Of a DNA stretch of 64,000 nucleotides, positions 18,765-27,161 are shown in pieces. The notes beneath the pieces are model-generated. The model made no database searches and was not told the DNA's origin. It saw only the letters and a list, made by a program, of their open reading frames with translations. The position numbers were made by a program, and so were the translations under genes. Origin of the DNA: Gynuella sunshinyii YC6258 (GTDB taxonomy: Bacteria > Pseudomonadota > Gammaproteobacteria > Pseudomonadales > Natronospirillaceae); the NCBI RefSeq assembly GCF_000940805.1, contig NZ_CP007142.1, positions 4,316,593 to 4,380,592 of the forward strand, read 5' to 3'. Each line of letters opens with the position of its first letter. The first letter of the stretch is position 1.

Positions 18765-19088
18765 ATGAAAAAAATTCTATTTTGTTTAGTCCTATGTATT
18801 TCCTTCAATGCAGCGGCCGTTGAAAAAACGCCAATAGGAAAAATTACCGGATATTATACCGGTTGGAATCACGACCAAGTTCGTGTGACCATCGAAGGGG
18901 CCGACTACACTGAGGGAAACTGTGAGACTAAAGATGGATATGTAACAGAAGATTCGGACAATAGTGGATACAAAACCCACATTTCTGCGTTACTGGCTGC
19001 ATACATGGCTGGTAAGCCTGTGGGGTTAATTGTTGAAGGTTGCTTGAGAGGCCGCCCCAAAATTTGGGGCGTCAATATGGAAAATTAA
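18765..19088 (+). CDS. Small secreted protein of unknown function
   Basis: A 107-aa protein. The signal peptide ends near residue 18 (SFNAAA-VE). The mature part has two cysteines that could form a disulphide, in EGNCETKDG and EGCLRGRPKIWGV, and reads like a small beta-barrel (GKITGYYTGWNHDQVRVTIEG). The alternating pattern and the central helix HISALLAAYMAGKPVGLIVEG recall small periplasmic OB-like proteins annotated as hypothetical in Vibrio and relatives. No function is claimed. GGGAG lies 7 nt before the ATG, and a clear terminator follows. It is located beside a type VI cassette, convergent with it. Confidence 0.75.
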   Translation: MKKILFCLVLCISFNAAAVEKTPIGKITGYYTGWNHDQVRVTIEGADYTEGNCETKDGYVTEDSDNSGYKTHISALLAAYMAGKPVGLIVEGCLRGRPKIWGVNMEN

Positions 19089-19108
19089 GAAAATACATCG
19101 CGTTTACT

Positions 19109-19133
19109 GCCCGCGAAAAATGCGGGCCGTTTT
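19109..19133 (+). terminator. Rho-independent terminator after small secreted protein gene
   Basis: GCCCGC (19109-19114), a loop, GCGGGC (19122-19127), then CGTTTT. It lies 20 bp after the stop codon at 19088. Confidence 0.8.
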
Positions 19134-19147
19134 AATGCCGGGTATTG

Positions 19148-19750
19148 CTATTGATCACTGATATAATCAAATGAAACGATTTCAGTCGGATCTACGTCTG
19201 CCCAGGTTTGTTTTCTTAACATTTCGTATTTATATGCATACCACCATAAGTACTCAGCAACTATTGGCATATTTGATCTAATCTTCAGCGCGACTATTTT
19301 AATACCTTTTGGATAGATAAACTTACCTAGATTAGGATTGGTACCAAAGCCGAGATGGTTATAATGCTTTCCATGTAATTCAGTAGAGCCGTTGGATTTA
19401 TAAGTTGTATGAAATTCCTTTCCCGATGCCGTCACTAAAATGATTTCAATATCCATAAGCTTGCTATCAGAAACTTTATGAAAGCTGTCGAGCATCAACC
19501 TATACGGGTCATTTGACGTGCCTTCAACATGTTTGTATTCATACCCATCCATATCAATTAATACGTCCAAAAATTGAACATTGGGGATGGTTTCCAAAGG
19601 CTTATCTAAATGAATGGTTTGCCATTCATCCGTAATATTAAATGGCCCATTTATTAATTGATCCACTGGTGAACCGCTACTGGCTGAACAGGCCGTTACC
19701 CAGAGCGCATAAACCAAGAGTATCACAAACTTAAAAACTCGAAAAATCAC
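19148..19750 (-). CDS. Lipoprotein, second copy of putative T6SS immunity protein
   Basis: A 200-aa lipoprotein: signal sequence with lipobox VTAC (Cys21), then a beta-rich domain. It is clearly paralogous to the product of 19883-20485 (shared GSPVDQLI, GPF-ITDEWQTI, LDKPLETIP, GFGTNP-LGKF, VALKIRSN and an identical C-terminal QTWADVDPTEIVSFDYIS). The start is GTG at 19750, overlapping a TAG that ends the 21-codon effector remnant, so the stop/start overlap seen in the other copy is preserved. Outer-membrane or periplasmic location fits protection against a cell-wall-acting effector. The immunity role is inferred from position and duplication only. Confidence 0.82.
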   Translation of the reverse strand: MIFRVFKFVILLVYALWVTACSASSGSPVDQLINGPFNITDEWQTIHLDKPLETIPNVQFLDVLIDMDGYEYKHVEGTSNDPYRLMLDSFHKVSDSKLMDIEIILVTASGKEFHTTYKSNGSTELHGKHYNHLGFGTNPNLGKFIYPKGIKIVALKIRSNMPIVAEYLWWYAYKYEMLRKQTWADVDPTEIVSFDYISDQ

Positions 19751-19815
19751 TATGAAACCACCTGCTTAATTCGATTTAAATAAGGACTTTTGGCTAAAGC
19801 ACCCGGTGTGACCTG
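19750..19815 (-). pseudogene. Remnant of effector gene 3' end (duplication scar)
   Basis: On the minus strand this encodes QVTPGALAKSPYLNRIKQVV followed by Ser and stop, identical to the last 21 residues of the effector at 20485-21045. Upstream of the Gln codon the similarity stops abruptly. It marks the left end of a tandem duplication that copied the effector 3' end together with the immunity gene. Confidence 0.85.
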
Positions 19816-19825
19816 TATTGTAGAA

Positions 19826-19853
19826 AAGAGGACAGCGATTTAGCTGTCCTCTT
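19826..19853 (-). terminator. Terminator after first immunity gene
   Basis: AAGAGGACAGC and GCTGTCCTCTT form a perfect 11-bp stem with a 6-nt loop, followed on the minus strand by TTC within a T-rich stretch. It separates the intact effector-immunity unit (ending at 19883) from the duplicated copy. Confidence 0.8.
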
Positions 19854-19882
19854 GTTTGGGGTCGTTCTGATGGCGGATATGA

Positions 19883-20485
19883 CTACTCATCACTGATATA
19901 ATCAAATGAAACGATTTCAGTCGGATCTACGTCTGCCCAGGTTTGTTTTTTCGCGATTTCGTAACCGAAAACGTTCCAGTCAAAGTATTCAGCAATCATC
20001 GGCACATTGGATCGAATCTTTAACGCGACTATTTCGATGCCTTCCGGGTAGTAAAACTTACCCAGGTCTGGGTTAGTACCAAAACCAAGATATTTGTAAG
20101 ATTTCCCGCGCACCTCTGTGGAACCAATCGTATTGTATATGGTGTGAAATTGCTCTCCCGATATCGCCACTAAAATGATTTCCATGTAAATCAGATCACC
20201 ATTAGGCATCTTGTAAAAGCTATCAAACATTAACCTATGTGGATCATCCGGCGTACCTTCAATATGTTTGTATTCATACTCATCCATATCAATTAAAACA
20301 TCAAAAGATAGCATATAAGGAATCGTTTCTAAGGGTTTATCTAACCGAATGGTTTGCCACTCATCCGTAATCTTAAATGGCCCTTTTATCAGTTGATCCA
20401 CTGGTGAACCGCCACTGGCGGAACAAGCCGTAACCCAGAGGGTACAAACTACGAGTACCAAACACTGAACAGTTCGGAAAATCAT
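19883..20485 (-). CDS. Lipoprotein, putative immunity protein for adjacent effector
   Basis: A 200-aa lipoprotein with lipobox VTAC (Cys21) and a beta-rich mature domain with no recognised family. The ATG at 20485 shares its last-listed base with the effector stop (TAATG overlap on the minus strand), a sign of translational coupling. Such coupling of a cell-wall hydrolase-like effector with an exported lipoprotein is typical of T6SS amidase-immunity pairs. A close paralogue follows at 19148-19750. The exact function is inference. Confidence 0.85.
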   Translation of the reverse strand: MIFRTVQCLVLVVCTLWVTACSASGGSPVDQLIKGPFKITDEWQTIRLDKPLETIPYMLSFDVLIDMDEYEYKHIEGTPDDPHRLMFDSFYKMPNGDLIYMEIILVAISGEQFHTIYNTIGSTEVRGKSYKYLGFGTNPDLGKFYYPEGIEIVALKIRSNVPMIAEYFDWNVFGYEIAKKQTWADVDPTEIVSFDYISDE

Positions 20486-21045
20486 TAAGAAACCACCTGC
20501 TTAATTCGATTTAAATAAGGACTTTTGGCTAAAGCACCTGGTGTGACCTGCTGGGGGCGATAATTGGTAACAGGCAACCCGACCATACTGTAAACCAATG
20601 CGACCAGTTCACTGCAAAAAAGACTTCGGTTGTGATAACCGAATTTAGTAATTTCGTCGTTTAGCTGGATAAGTGTCCCAAAAGAGGTTGACACCAACGG
20701 CGCGCAGCCACTGGAAACCCCGGCACGCATAGCGCCTTGGGTATCATAGGGTGTTCCCTTCATTGCAAACTGCCGGGCATACTCACAAATGAAACTGGCA
20801 TAACTGCCATGGATATTTTTATGGCGAAACAAAACCCCATAGGTAGCATGCGACAAAGAACCTGATAGCCTGAAACGCCGAACTTTTGGTTTCACGGCTT
20901 CAACACACCAGCCACCCTTATCGACTAAAATTGCATGACTGAACTCTCCACAGCTTCCAGAACTGATTACGTTAGATTGTAATCCGTCGCCGCGAACCAA
21001 AATAATATCTGCGGGTTGCACGTCATTAATATTAATACTTGGCAT
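20485..21045 (-). CDS. Permuted papain-like (YiiX / NlpC-P60 type) hydrolase, putative T6SS effector
   Basis: A 186-aa protein with the order typical of circularly permuted NlpC/P60 (YiiX/YebB-like) enzymes. It opens with PADIILVRGDGLQSNVI, then His37 in GEFSHAILVD, then Glu49 in WCVEAV; the probable nucleophile Cys144 is in SLFCSELVALVYSMVG. There is no signal peptide, as expected for a T6SS cargo. Family members cleave peptidoglycan peptides or lipid/amide bonds. It lies 113 bp downstream of hcp on the same strand and overlaps the immunity candidate by one base. AAGGA and AAGG stand before the ATG. Delivery with Hcp is inferred from linkage. It could instead be a chromosomal housekeeping amidase, but the coupled lipoprotein argues against that. 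Confidence 0.82.
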   Translation of the reverse strand: MPSININDVQPADIILVRGDGLQSNVISSGSCGEFSHAILVDKGGWCVEAVKPKVRRFRLSGSLSHATYGVLFRHKNIHGSYASFICEYARQFAMKGTPYDTQGAMRAGVSSGCAPLVSTSFGTLIQLNDEITKFGYHNRSLFCSELVALVYSMVGLPVTNYRPQQVTPGALAKSPYLNRIKQVVS

Positions 21046-21107
21046 CCTTTCTCTTCCTTGCGGTTATATCTATCTTATTGACAACTATGAAATGTCAGCG
21101 AATGACT

Positions 21108-21149
21108 GAAAAAGAATAAGGGCTAAACAACATTACTTGGCCCTTATTC
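21108..21149 (-). terminator. Rho-independent terminator after hcp
   Basis: GAATAAGGGC (21114-21123) pairs with GCCCTTATTC (21140-21149). On the minus strand the stem is followed by TTTTTC. It lies 10 bp after the hcp stop, so hcp and the effector may be separate or only partly coupled transcripts. Confidence 0.82.
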
Positions 21150-21158
21150 GCCTGTCAG

Positions 21159-21644
21159 TTAACTTCGTTCAAGCCAGGAGTCGTAATAAGAGAGATTACC
21201 GTCTATATGGATGTGGGTAATTTTCTCATATCCAAATGTCACGGTTTCCATATGAGGGATTCTTTCTGCACCGGGATCTTTCACATTGGGGAAACCAGGA
21301 GAAAAGGAGCTGATTTTTACCCCTTCTAACAGATACTTGTAATATTCGACCTCTTGGCCAGAGTCATCGATTTTATACAAACAAAAAACCGCTTCGGTAA
21401 ATTTTTGGCCTCTGCAACAGGCTTTAAACAAATAAGGGCTGGAAGCGTCACACGCCTTACCGATAGTCACAGGACTATGTTTCCGTGTACCGGTTAATTC
21501 ACCAGTATCACTGTCTGTGGGAATATAAATATTATGAGACAGCTCTAACACTTCAATTGAGCCTTCACGGCCTGACACTTTGACGGAGCCAGAGATATTG
21601 TTACCTTGTTCATCTTTTAACCAAAGATATGCGGGAATAGCCAT
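21159..21644 (-). CDS. hcp: Type VI secretion system tube protein Hcp
   Basis: A 161-aa Hcp of the enterobacterial type. It runs MAIPAYLWLKDEQGNNISGS, GREGSIEVLELSHNIYIPTD, GTRKHSPVTIGKACDASSPY, IDDSGQEVEYYKYLLEGVKI, METVTFGYEKI and YYDSWLER, aligning from end to end with E. coli Hcp. Hexamers form the tube propelled by the T6SS sheath and chaperone small effectors in the ring lumen. No other T6SS structural gene is in the window, so this is an orphan hcp of an auxiliary effector cluster. AAGGA lies about 11 nt upstream. An overlapping ATG at 21649 is out of frame. Confidence 0.95.
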   Translation of the reverse strand: MAIPAYLWLKDEQGNNISGSVKVSGREGSIEVLELSHNIYIPTDSDTGELTGTRKHSPVTIGKACDASSPYLFKACCRGQKFTEAVFCLYKIDDSGQEVEYYKYLLEGVKISSFSPGFPNVKDPGAERIPHMETVTFGYEKITHIHIDGNLSYYDSWLERS

Positions 21645-22622
21645 TCCATTATGTTCCTTTTGCTATTTTGAATTGAGATTATCCATAGGCGAAACGGACC
21701 ATAACAAAAGACCTGAAAAGCACAACTCATACATAAGCATGAATTAAGGACCCAGTTTTCAGTAATGTGACACAATGCCTGTAACAAAAAGGAATCAGGT
21801 CTCGCTACATTGTCGTTAGTGGTAAATTGATTTGTATGCGTTAAGGAAGTCAATCTCAGTGAACCAATTTATTTAATCAGTGTTCTCCAGAACTTCCATC
21901 TATAAACAACCACACTAAGCGATTTGTTTAAATGAAAGCCATCAACATTAAAACAGAACGGCTGGCGGGTGAAGTCCGAATATAGCAAACTGGCTTTTGA
22001 TAAAGGTATAGACTTCGATAATTACATTTTGGAAAAAAAGGGCGTTCGCTTAGAGTTTGAATGGACCAACTGGTTGGAATGGGAGATCTTCGGCAGTATC
22101 GAAACGTTACAGGAACTCTCTGAAAAATATGATTTTCAATTAAGCCTTGAAGAAGATAGCTAGCCGCCAGTAGAAACCGGTTAATCACAAAAATAAATAT
22201 TTCCTTGTTGGTGGACTGTCCCAACGACACGAGTACCCAGACAATATAACCTTACCCGATAAGATAAGAGTACTTATTCCGCCCATATATCACTCCCGGT
22301 GTGAAGAACCCTTTTAGCAGGTCCTGTCGTAATTGGCTGAATCTTCTCCCCCTTATCAAAGGGCCGATATAATACCCAACATTTTACAATCGCAAATCAG
22401 AGACATTATTGACTGGCCATTTTTTCCGGCTACTCTATGCCTCCGGTATTCACTCGGAACAAGACCACTTCTAACGGTATAAACCTGGTCTGATTCTCAA
22501 AGACTCTCTCAATACATTATCACTGCTGGGTTCTCTCCAGATTTTTTTGATACAGATTCGTCTGACGGATATATCGCCTAAGACGTTTTAACAACGACTA
22601 TGCACGAAGGAAACATTGGAAA
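21645..22622. other. Region upstream of hcp with few genes
   Basis: Apart from a possible broken small gene (21932-22163), nothing is recognisable. It must contain the hcp promoter (leftward) and the DUF486 promoter (rightward). The stretch 22164-22622 shows no ORF of note, no long inverted repeat and no RNA gene that I can identify. Confidence 0.5.
21932..22163 (+). pseudogene. Possible frameshifted small gene
   Basis: An ATG at 21932 opens a frame reading MKAINIKTERLAGEVRI then stop. The next frame, entered near a GTG at 21969, reads KSEYSKLAFDKGIDFDNYIL to LSLEEDS, ending at 22163. The two would join into one acidic protein of about 80 residues if a base were gained or lost near 21970-21985. 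Composition looks coding (WTNWLEWEIFGSIETLQEL). No family is recognised. It could also be an intact 64-aa GTG-start gene without a good ribosome site. Confidence 0.35.
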
Positions 22623-22973
22623 ATGAATCAGGTTTTTACAACAGTCACGCTTTTGTTGTTCAGCAATGTGTTTATGACGTTTGCCTGGTACGCACACCTG
22701 AAAGAATTGAGTAATAAACCCTGGATCATTGCGGCATTGATCAGCTGGGGCATCGCCATGTTTGAATACTTGTTTCAGGTGCCGGCCAATAGAATTGGAT
22801 ATACGGTGTTATCTGTTGGAGAACTGAAGGTGATACAGGAAGTGATTACCCTGAGCGTGTTCGTACCTTTCTCATGGCTATATCTGAAAGAGCCTTTGAA
22901 ACTGGATTACTTATGGGCCGGCCTGTGTCTGGTTGGCGCGGTATTTTTTATGTTTAGAAGCAGGATTGCCTGA
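22623..22973 (+). CDS. DMT-superfamily inner-membrane protein (DUF486)
   Basis: A 116-aa protein with four transmembrane helices. The family pattern is seen in FMTFAWYAHLKEL, IAALISWGIAMFEYLFQVPANRIGY, FSVGELKVIQE-like VGELKVIQEVITLSVFVPFSWLYLKEPL and DYLWAGLCLVGAVFFMFR. The function of DUF486 proteins is unknown; the fold is that of small drug/metabolite transporters. GGA lies 4-6 nt before the ATG. It is monocistronic or loosely linked to the next small ORF. Confidence 0.85.
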   Translation: MNQVFTTVTLLLFSNVFMTFAWYAHLKELSNKPWIIAALISWGIAMFEYLFQVPANRIGYTVLSVGELKVIQEVITLSVFVPFSWLYLKEPLKLDYLWAGLCLVGAVFFMFRSRIA

Positions 22974-23104
22974 GTCGTGGTCAGAAAATAAAACGATGAC
23001 CCTCTTTATCAATGCGATGGTTACGTTGATAAAGTTGGTCGAATATAAACTAGAACGGCTGGAATACCCGGTCTCATCAACCGTCAATACCAGGTGGTTC
23101 CCAT

Positions 23105-23401
23105 ATGCACATTGAGTACGAAATTCTGGAGACATTTGAGATAACAGGCCGTGGTGTCGTGGTGGTCATTTCAGAGATAACAAACCATACCGTTGCAACA
23201 CGCTACCCTGTTCAGGTTGTAACCCCGGATGGTAACGTACTAACGACTACAGCCAATAAAGAGTGGCTATTACGAAGGCAGTCCTCGCCGATTGAACAAG
23301 CGGGCTATTTGCTAACAGGATTATCACGGGATGAAGTACCTTCGGGATCACGTTTGAGATTCATTGAAGGGGAACCGAAAGTAATCCATTCCAGTCGTTG
23401 A
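23105..23401 (+). CDS. Small protein of unknown function, possible EF-Tu-like beta barrel
   Basis: A 98-aa reading frame. The pattern EILETFEITGRGVVVVISEI near the start, and LTGLSRDEVPSGSRLRFI towards the end, recalls the second-domain beta barrel of translation GTPases (short selenocysteine/EF-Tu-like standalone barrels), which is only a resemblance. AGGTGG lies 8 nt upstream of the ATG. The preceding 130 bp contain no gene. It is acidic and basic in equal measure, with no signal peptide or membrane segment. Confidence 0.5.
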   Translation: MHIEYEILETFEITGRGVVVVISEITNHTVATRYPVQVVTPDGNVLTTTANKEWLLRRQSSPIEQAGYLLTGLSRDEVPSGSRLRFIEGEPKVIHSSR

Positions 23402-23496
23402 CAGTGTTCGGTATTTGGAGAATATTCTGTACAACTATCGGTTTTCCGGTGTTCAAAAATCGCATTTGACATCTTTTACCAGGGGGTAAGGCATAC

Positions 23497-24108
23497 ATGC
23501 ACGGGTATATTATTTTTTTGCTGATCGCACTGATTACGGTATTAAGCCCGGGTCCTGGAGTGTTGTTGACCCTGACCAATGCATTGCGTTTTGGTGTATC
23601 GGGTGCCATTGCGGGTATTCTCGGCATTGCGGTTTCTACGTTCATTGTGGCCGGCATTGCAGCGACCGGTCTGGCAGTCGTACTGGCAACGTCCAGCCTG
23701 GCGTTCATGGTTATTAAATATATCGGTGCCGCGTATTTGATCTTTCTGGGCATCAAGTTGTGGAGATCACCGGCTATTCAACCGGATACCAGCGCTGTCC
23801 GGTATAAATCAATCAGCGCTGGATTCATTGAAGGCTTCACTCTTCAACTTACCAATCCGAAAGCGGTCTTTTTCTTTATTTCTGTGTTTCCTCAATTTGT
23901 CGATCGCGAAAGCGCGTTCCTGGGTCAGTTTCTGCTATTGGTCACAACCTACAGCAGTTTAGTGGTTATCGTGCATATCTGTTATGCATTCCTGGCCAAG
24001 GCCGCGCGGACATGGTTTTCCACCGCATCCAACAGCCGCATCGTCAACAGACTGGGCGGATCGGTGTTTGTTGCTTTTGGGTTCGGTCTTGCATCAGCCA
24101 GCAGATAA
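23497..24108 (+). CDS. LysE-family amino-acid exporter
   Basis: A 203-aa inner-membrane exporter with six hydrophobic segments. The LysE/RhtB signature SPGPGVLLTLTNALRFGVSGAI is near the N-terminus, and YIGAAYLIFLGIKLWRSP plus QLTNPKAVFFFISVFPQFV in the middle and second half are diagnostic. It exports an amino acid or homoserine-like compound; the substrate is not readable. GGGGTAAGG stands before the ATG. It stands alone on the plus strand, convergent with the PhyH-family gene. Confidence 0.92.
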   Translation: MHGYIIFLLIALITVLSPGPGVLLTLTNALRFGVSGAIAGILGIAVSTFIVAGIAATGLAVVLATSSLAFMVIKYIGAAYLIFLGIKLWRSPAIQPDTSAVRYKSISAGFIEGFTLQLTNPKAVFFFISVFPQFVDRESAFLGQFLLLVTTYSSLVVIVHICYAFLAKAARTWFSTASNSRIVNRLGGSVFVAFGFGLASASR

Positions 24109-24232
24109 TACGAAACCGAATATCTGTTTCGCAGGGTATCATTCCCATCCGGTCTGAGTTGTTTATGAATCAGAGTTTGATCACTATAAAGATCCCGGAC
24201 ATGGAACTTTTGAAGTTGTGACATCGGCACTC

Positions 24233-24904
24233 TTATGCCCAACTCAACCCCTCTGGCAGAGGGTAACTGCTGTATTCAATGTGAACAATGCGACGACGCC
24301 CTGGGGTTATGGCTCTGCTGGAGGCGTGTAGCAGATGAGGTCTCATCAACAACAGATCGCCTGATTTAGCGGAACATATAAAAGGTACCGAATGAAGAAC
24401 GGTATGGTCGATCTCAGCCTTCGTCAAAATGCCTGACTTGTGACTGCCCGGTATCACTTTTAAGCCACCATTGCACTCATCTGCGTCATCCAGATGCAGG
24501 CGAAAAGTGATCATACTGTTTAATACCGCGAGATCAGGCTGCACATGATGCTGACCATCTTTTATGCTCCACGGGCCCCAACCTGAGATGTCCATGTGTT
24601 TTGAGACAGAAATGGTTTTGTCCTGATGCCAGGCAACCAACCAGTTTTTATCGACGGTTTTATCAAATACGATTACCCGGACAATTTGCGGAACATCAGA
24701 TAAGTACCTGGCCGCGAAATCTGTCAAACGATCGGATGAAGCAAGTTCAAAGACCGTTTTCAGCTTTTTCTCCGCATTGCGAAGACCGTGTTTAGGATGC
24801 TCAGATGGAAGTTGCTGTAAGTCTTCGATCAATGTTTTCACAGAAGACTGGTCAAGAAACTGAGGGTGTTGTTCTAACCCATGCTCGACTATGTTGAATG
24901 ACAT
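24233..24904 (-). CDS. Phytanoyl-CoA dioxygenase (PhyH) family protein
   Basis: An iron(II)/2-oxoglutarate oxygenase of 223 aa. The metal triad is visible as WHQDKT (His, Asp) and the distal His in RPHLLHASS, with GRRRIVHIEY containing the 2-oxoglutarate-binding Arg. DECNGGLKVIPGSHKSG is the usual PhyH tract. I chose the ATG at 24904 because AAGGA lies about 6 nt upstream. The open frame extends to a TTG at 25021 (262 aa) without a ribosome site, but the longer form cannot be excluded. Substrate unknown. No pathway neighbours. Confidence 0.85.
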   Translation of the reverse strand: MSFNIVEHGLEQHPQFLDQSSVKTLIEDLQQLPSEHPKHGLRNAEKKLKTVFELASSDRLTDFAARYLSDVPQIVRVIVFDKTVDKNWLVAWHQDKTISVSKHMDISGWGPWSIKDGQHHVQPDLAVLNSMITFRLHLDDADECNGGLKVIPGSHKSGILTKAEIDHTVLHSVPFICSAKSGDLLLMRPHLLHASSRAITPGRRRIVHIEYSSYPLPEGLSWA

Positions 24905-25128
24905 TCTGATCCTTACTGTGTGCTCATATACCCATGGATATTCGTAGACCTTTGAATAGTTAGCTACGTCACTCTTAATATTCAACAAGGTTCGTGATAG
25001 TGAATCATGTGATGGCTGCAATAGAATACTGCTTGTTTCAGCATTTCAGACCTGCTGGTATGGTCTGAAAATGACAATAAATCATATTGATTCCTATGCC
25101 CGGTATCGGCTGTTAATACAGGGCAGCC

Positions 25129-26718
25129 CTAAACACCAAAATTCCGCACCAATGATTTTAATGTGTTGGCTTCCTGTTGCAGTTGTTCTTTGATTTTCAC
25201 AGCTGATCGGGTCAACTGTGCATTACCGCTAGCACCGTCGGCAACATGGGTAATACGCTCGTTGACACTTTCGGATACCTGTTGCTGATCATGGGTGGCA
25301 GAGGAAATTTGCTGATTGGCAGCATTCAGTTGATGAATGGAGGTTATGATGGCATCAAACATTTGGCTCGCTGTACCTGCCTGCTCCGCCACTGAGGCTG
25401 TTAATGTCTGTGAGGTTCGCATGACGCTCGCCGCATTTTCAGAGCCACGCTGAATGCGTTCCACTACGGTTTGTATCTCAAGCGTGGATTGATGGGTGCG
25501 ATTGGCCAGATTCCGAACCTCATCAGCAACCACGGCAAAACCGCGTCCGGATTCACCAGCCCGGGCAGCTTCAATGGCCGCATTCAGAGCCAGCAGATTG
25601 GTCTGTTCAGCAATGCTGCGAATAACTTCCAGAATACTGCCGACACTCTGGCCGTCAGCTTCGAGCTGACCGATCACTGAGGATGCTTTATCCATCTCGC
25701 CAACGACCTGACGCAGAGATGTCATCGTATCTCTCAAGACCCCCTGCCCGGCTTCTGAGCGATCCAGCGCCTCTTTGGAACTCTCCTGTGTCTGATTGGC
25801 AGATTCGGCCACTTCCAGCAGAGACGTTGCCATTTCATTAATAGCAGTGGCTATTTGTTCGGTACTTTCATATTGTGCCTGAGCACGCTCGTCGATGGTC
25901 TGCAGGGTACCACCAATAGTCTGCACAGAGTCGATGGTTCTTTCGGTACTTTGTGCAACCTGTGATACGACCGAATGCACGAGATCTAAAAAGGTATTCA
26001 GCAGTTTCGACAGTTCACCGATTTCATCTGTATGTTTTATCGTCAGCCGGGTAGTCAGGGTACCTTGCTTACTGGTCAGTTCTGCCAACAGGTTAATCAA
26101 CGAACGAATAGGTTCAATCACCAGTTTTCCGGCCATAATAAAAATCACTATCGCCACCAGTAGCATGACAACCAGAGAAGTCAGACTGATAACATTGATT
26201 TGGGCAATGACGTTCTCAAGCTCTCCGGCAGTTTTTTCAACCTTGCTGTCACCCTCTTCTTCCAGCTCTCCGATAAACTGCAACATTTCATCGACGTGAC
26301 GGCTGAGAACCTTAAGCTGCCCTACGTACTCTTCTTTTGGTGCATTCAACAACTGCTGGGTAAGATTATCAAACTCGGTTAAATAACGATCCAGTACCGA
26401 AATCTGCCCTTGCTGAATCAGACCGCTCTCCTTCAGCCGGGTAAATGCTTCGTCAGAAAAACGTGCACTGTCTTCAATGCGCCTGCCCGCAGTATTTTTA
26501 TCGATGATTCCCACACCGAATTGTTGCAGTGTTATGATTTTCTGCTGCAAGCCTATCGTGCCTTCCATCGCACCATCCGCCGTGGACCATGCAGGCCCGG
26601 TGATAAACGCAATCGCATCACCAAGTCGCTTAATTGAGGTCATGCTCAAGTAAGAGGCACCCAGCATCAACGCAATCAATATTACGATACCAGTATATAT
26701 CTTAAAGCGAATGGTCAT
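25129..26718 (-). CDS. Methyl-accepting chemotaxis protein
   Basis: A 529-aa chemoreceptor. TM1 is at about 7-25, followed by a roughly 150-residue periplasmic four-helix type sensor, TM2 at about 177-197 ([20 protein letters not shown]), HAMP at about 198-250 and a long signalling coiled coil. The hairpin tip [35 protein letters not shown] is the CheA/CheW-binding signature. There is no C-terminal NWETF-type pentapeptide for CheR. The ligand is unknown. GGAG lies before the ATG. It lies upstream of, but separate from, the flgJKL genes. Confidence 0.95.
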   Translation of the reverse strand: MTIRFKIYTGIVILIALMLGASYLSMTSIKRLGDAIAFITGPAWSTADGAMEGTIGLQQKIITLQQFGVGIIDKNTAGRRIEDSARFSDEAFTRLKESGLIQQGQISVLDRYLTEFDNLTQQLLNAPKEEYVGQLKVLSRHVDEMLQFIGELEEEGDSKVEKTAGELENVIAQINVISLTSLVVMLLVAIVIFIMAGKLVIEPIRSLINLLAELTSKQGTLTTRLTIKHTDEIGELSKLLNTFLDLVHSVVSQVAQSTERTIDSVQTIGGTLQTIDERAQAQYESTEQIATAINEMATSLLEVAESANQTQESSKEALDRSEAGQGVLRDTMTSLRQVVGEMDKASSVIGQLEADGQSVGSILEVIRSIAEQTNLLALNAAIEAARAGESGRGFAVVADEVRNLANRTHQSTLEIQTVVERIQRGSENAASVMRTSQTLTASVAEQAGTASQMFDAIITSIHQLNAANQQISSATHDQQQVSESVNERITHVADGASGNAQLTRSAVKIKEQLQQEANTLKSLVRNFGV

Positions 26719-27161
26719 AGTCGCTCAACGCTCCAGAAAGTAAGGTCCATAAGAACATGATTTATCTGATTAAGTACTAGACGAATCAGCCATAAATACA
26801 ATCTTCGGATATGACTTCAAGGGAACAAAAGTGTTTCTGTATGTTGGTTAGGCCCATAAGTTCATTGATAAATAAAGGGACTTCTGAAAAATGGGCGCTG
26901 GCGATCAGCAGTCATTTGATACGCTTAAGGAGTTCGCCAAGGGCATTGGCTGGTGTACAGGAACAAGGATGAACTGACAATGACATGAGCATCGCCTGAC
27001 ATTCAAATAATGCCAAGACCAACAGCCACTCACTATTTATGGCATAGGCCGGATCAAAAAAACATGACGTTGACGACCACAAAAAACTTCAAATATCGTT
27101 TGTCTTGATGACAGCATAGGGCAACGGAATCCATAGCCATTGCCCAAACCATTGCCATCTT
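26719..27161. other. Gene-free interval between chemoreceptor and flgL
   Basis: No gene is recognised. Near the flgL stop, GGGCAA (27119-27124) pairs with TTGCCC (27140-27145) and may be the flgJKL terminator, although no T-run follows. The chemoreceptor promoter should lie at the left part. A short coding-like stretch around 26890-26980 on the plus strand has no start or family. Confidence 0.45.

Noticed and set aside
24905-25021. TTG-initiated N-terminal extension of the PhyH protein
   Set aside because: TTG without a ribosome site; ATG 24904 has AAGGA upstream. It could still be used, so it is mentioned in the entry.
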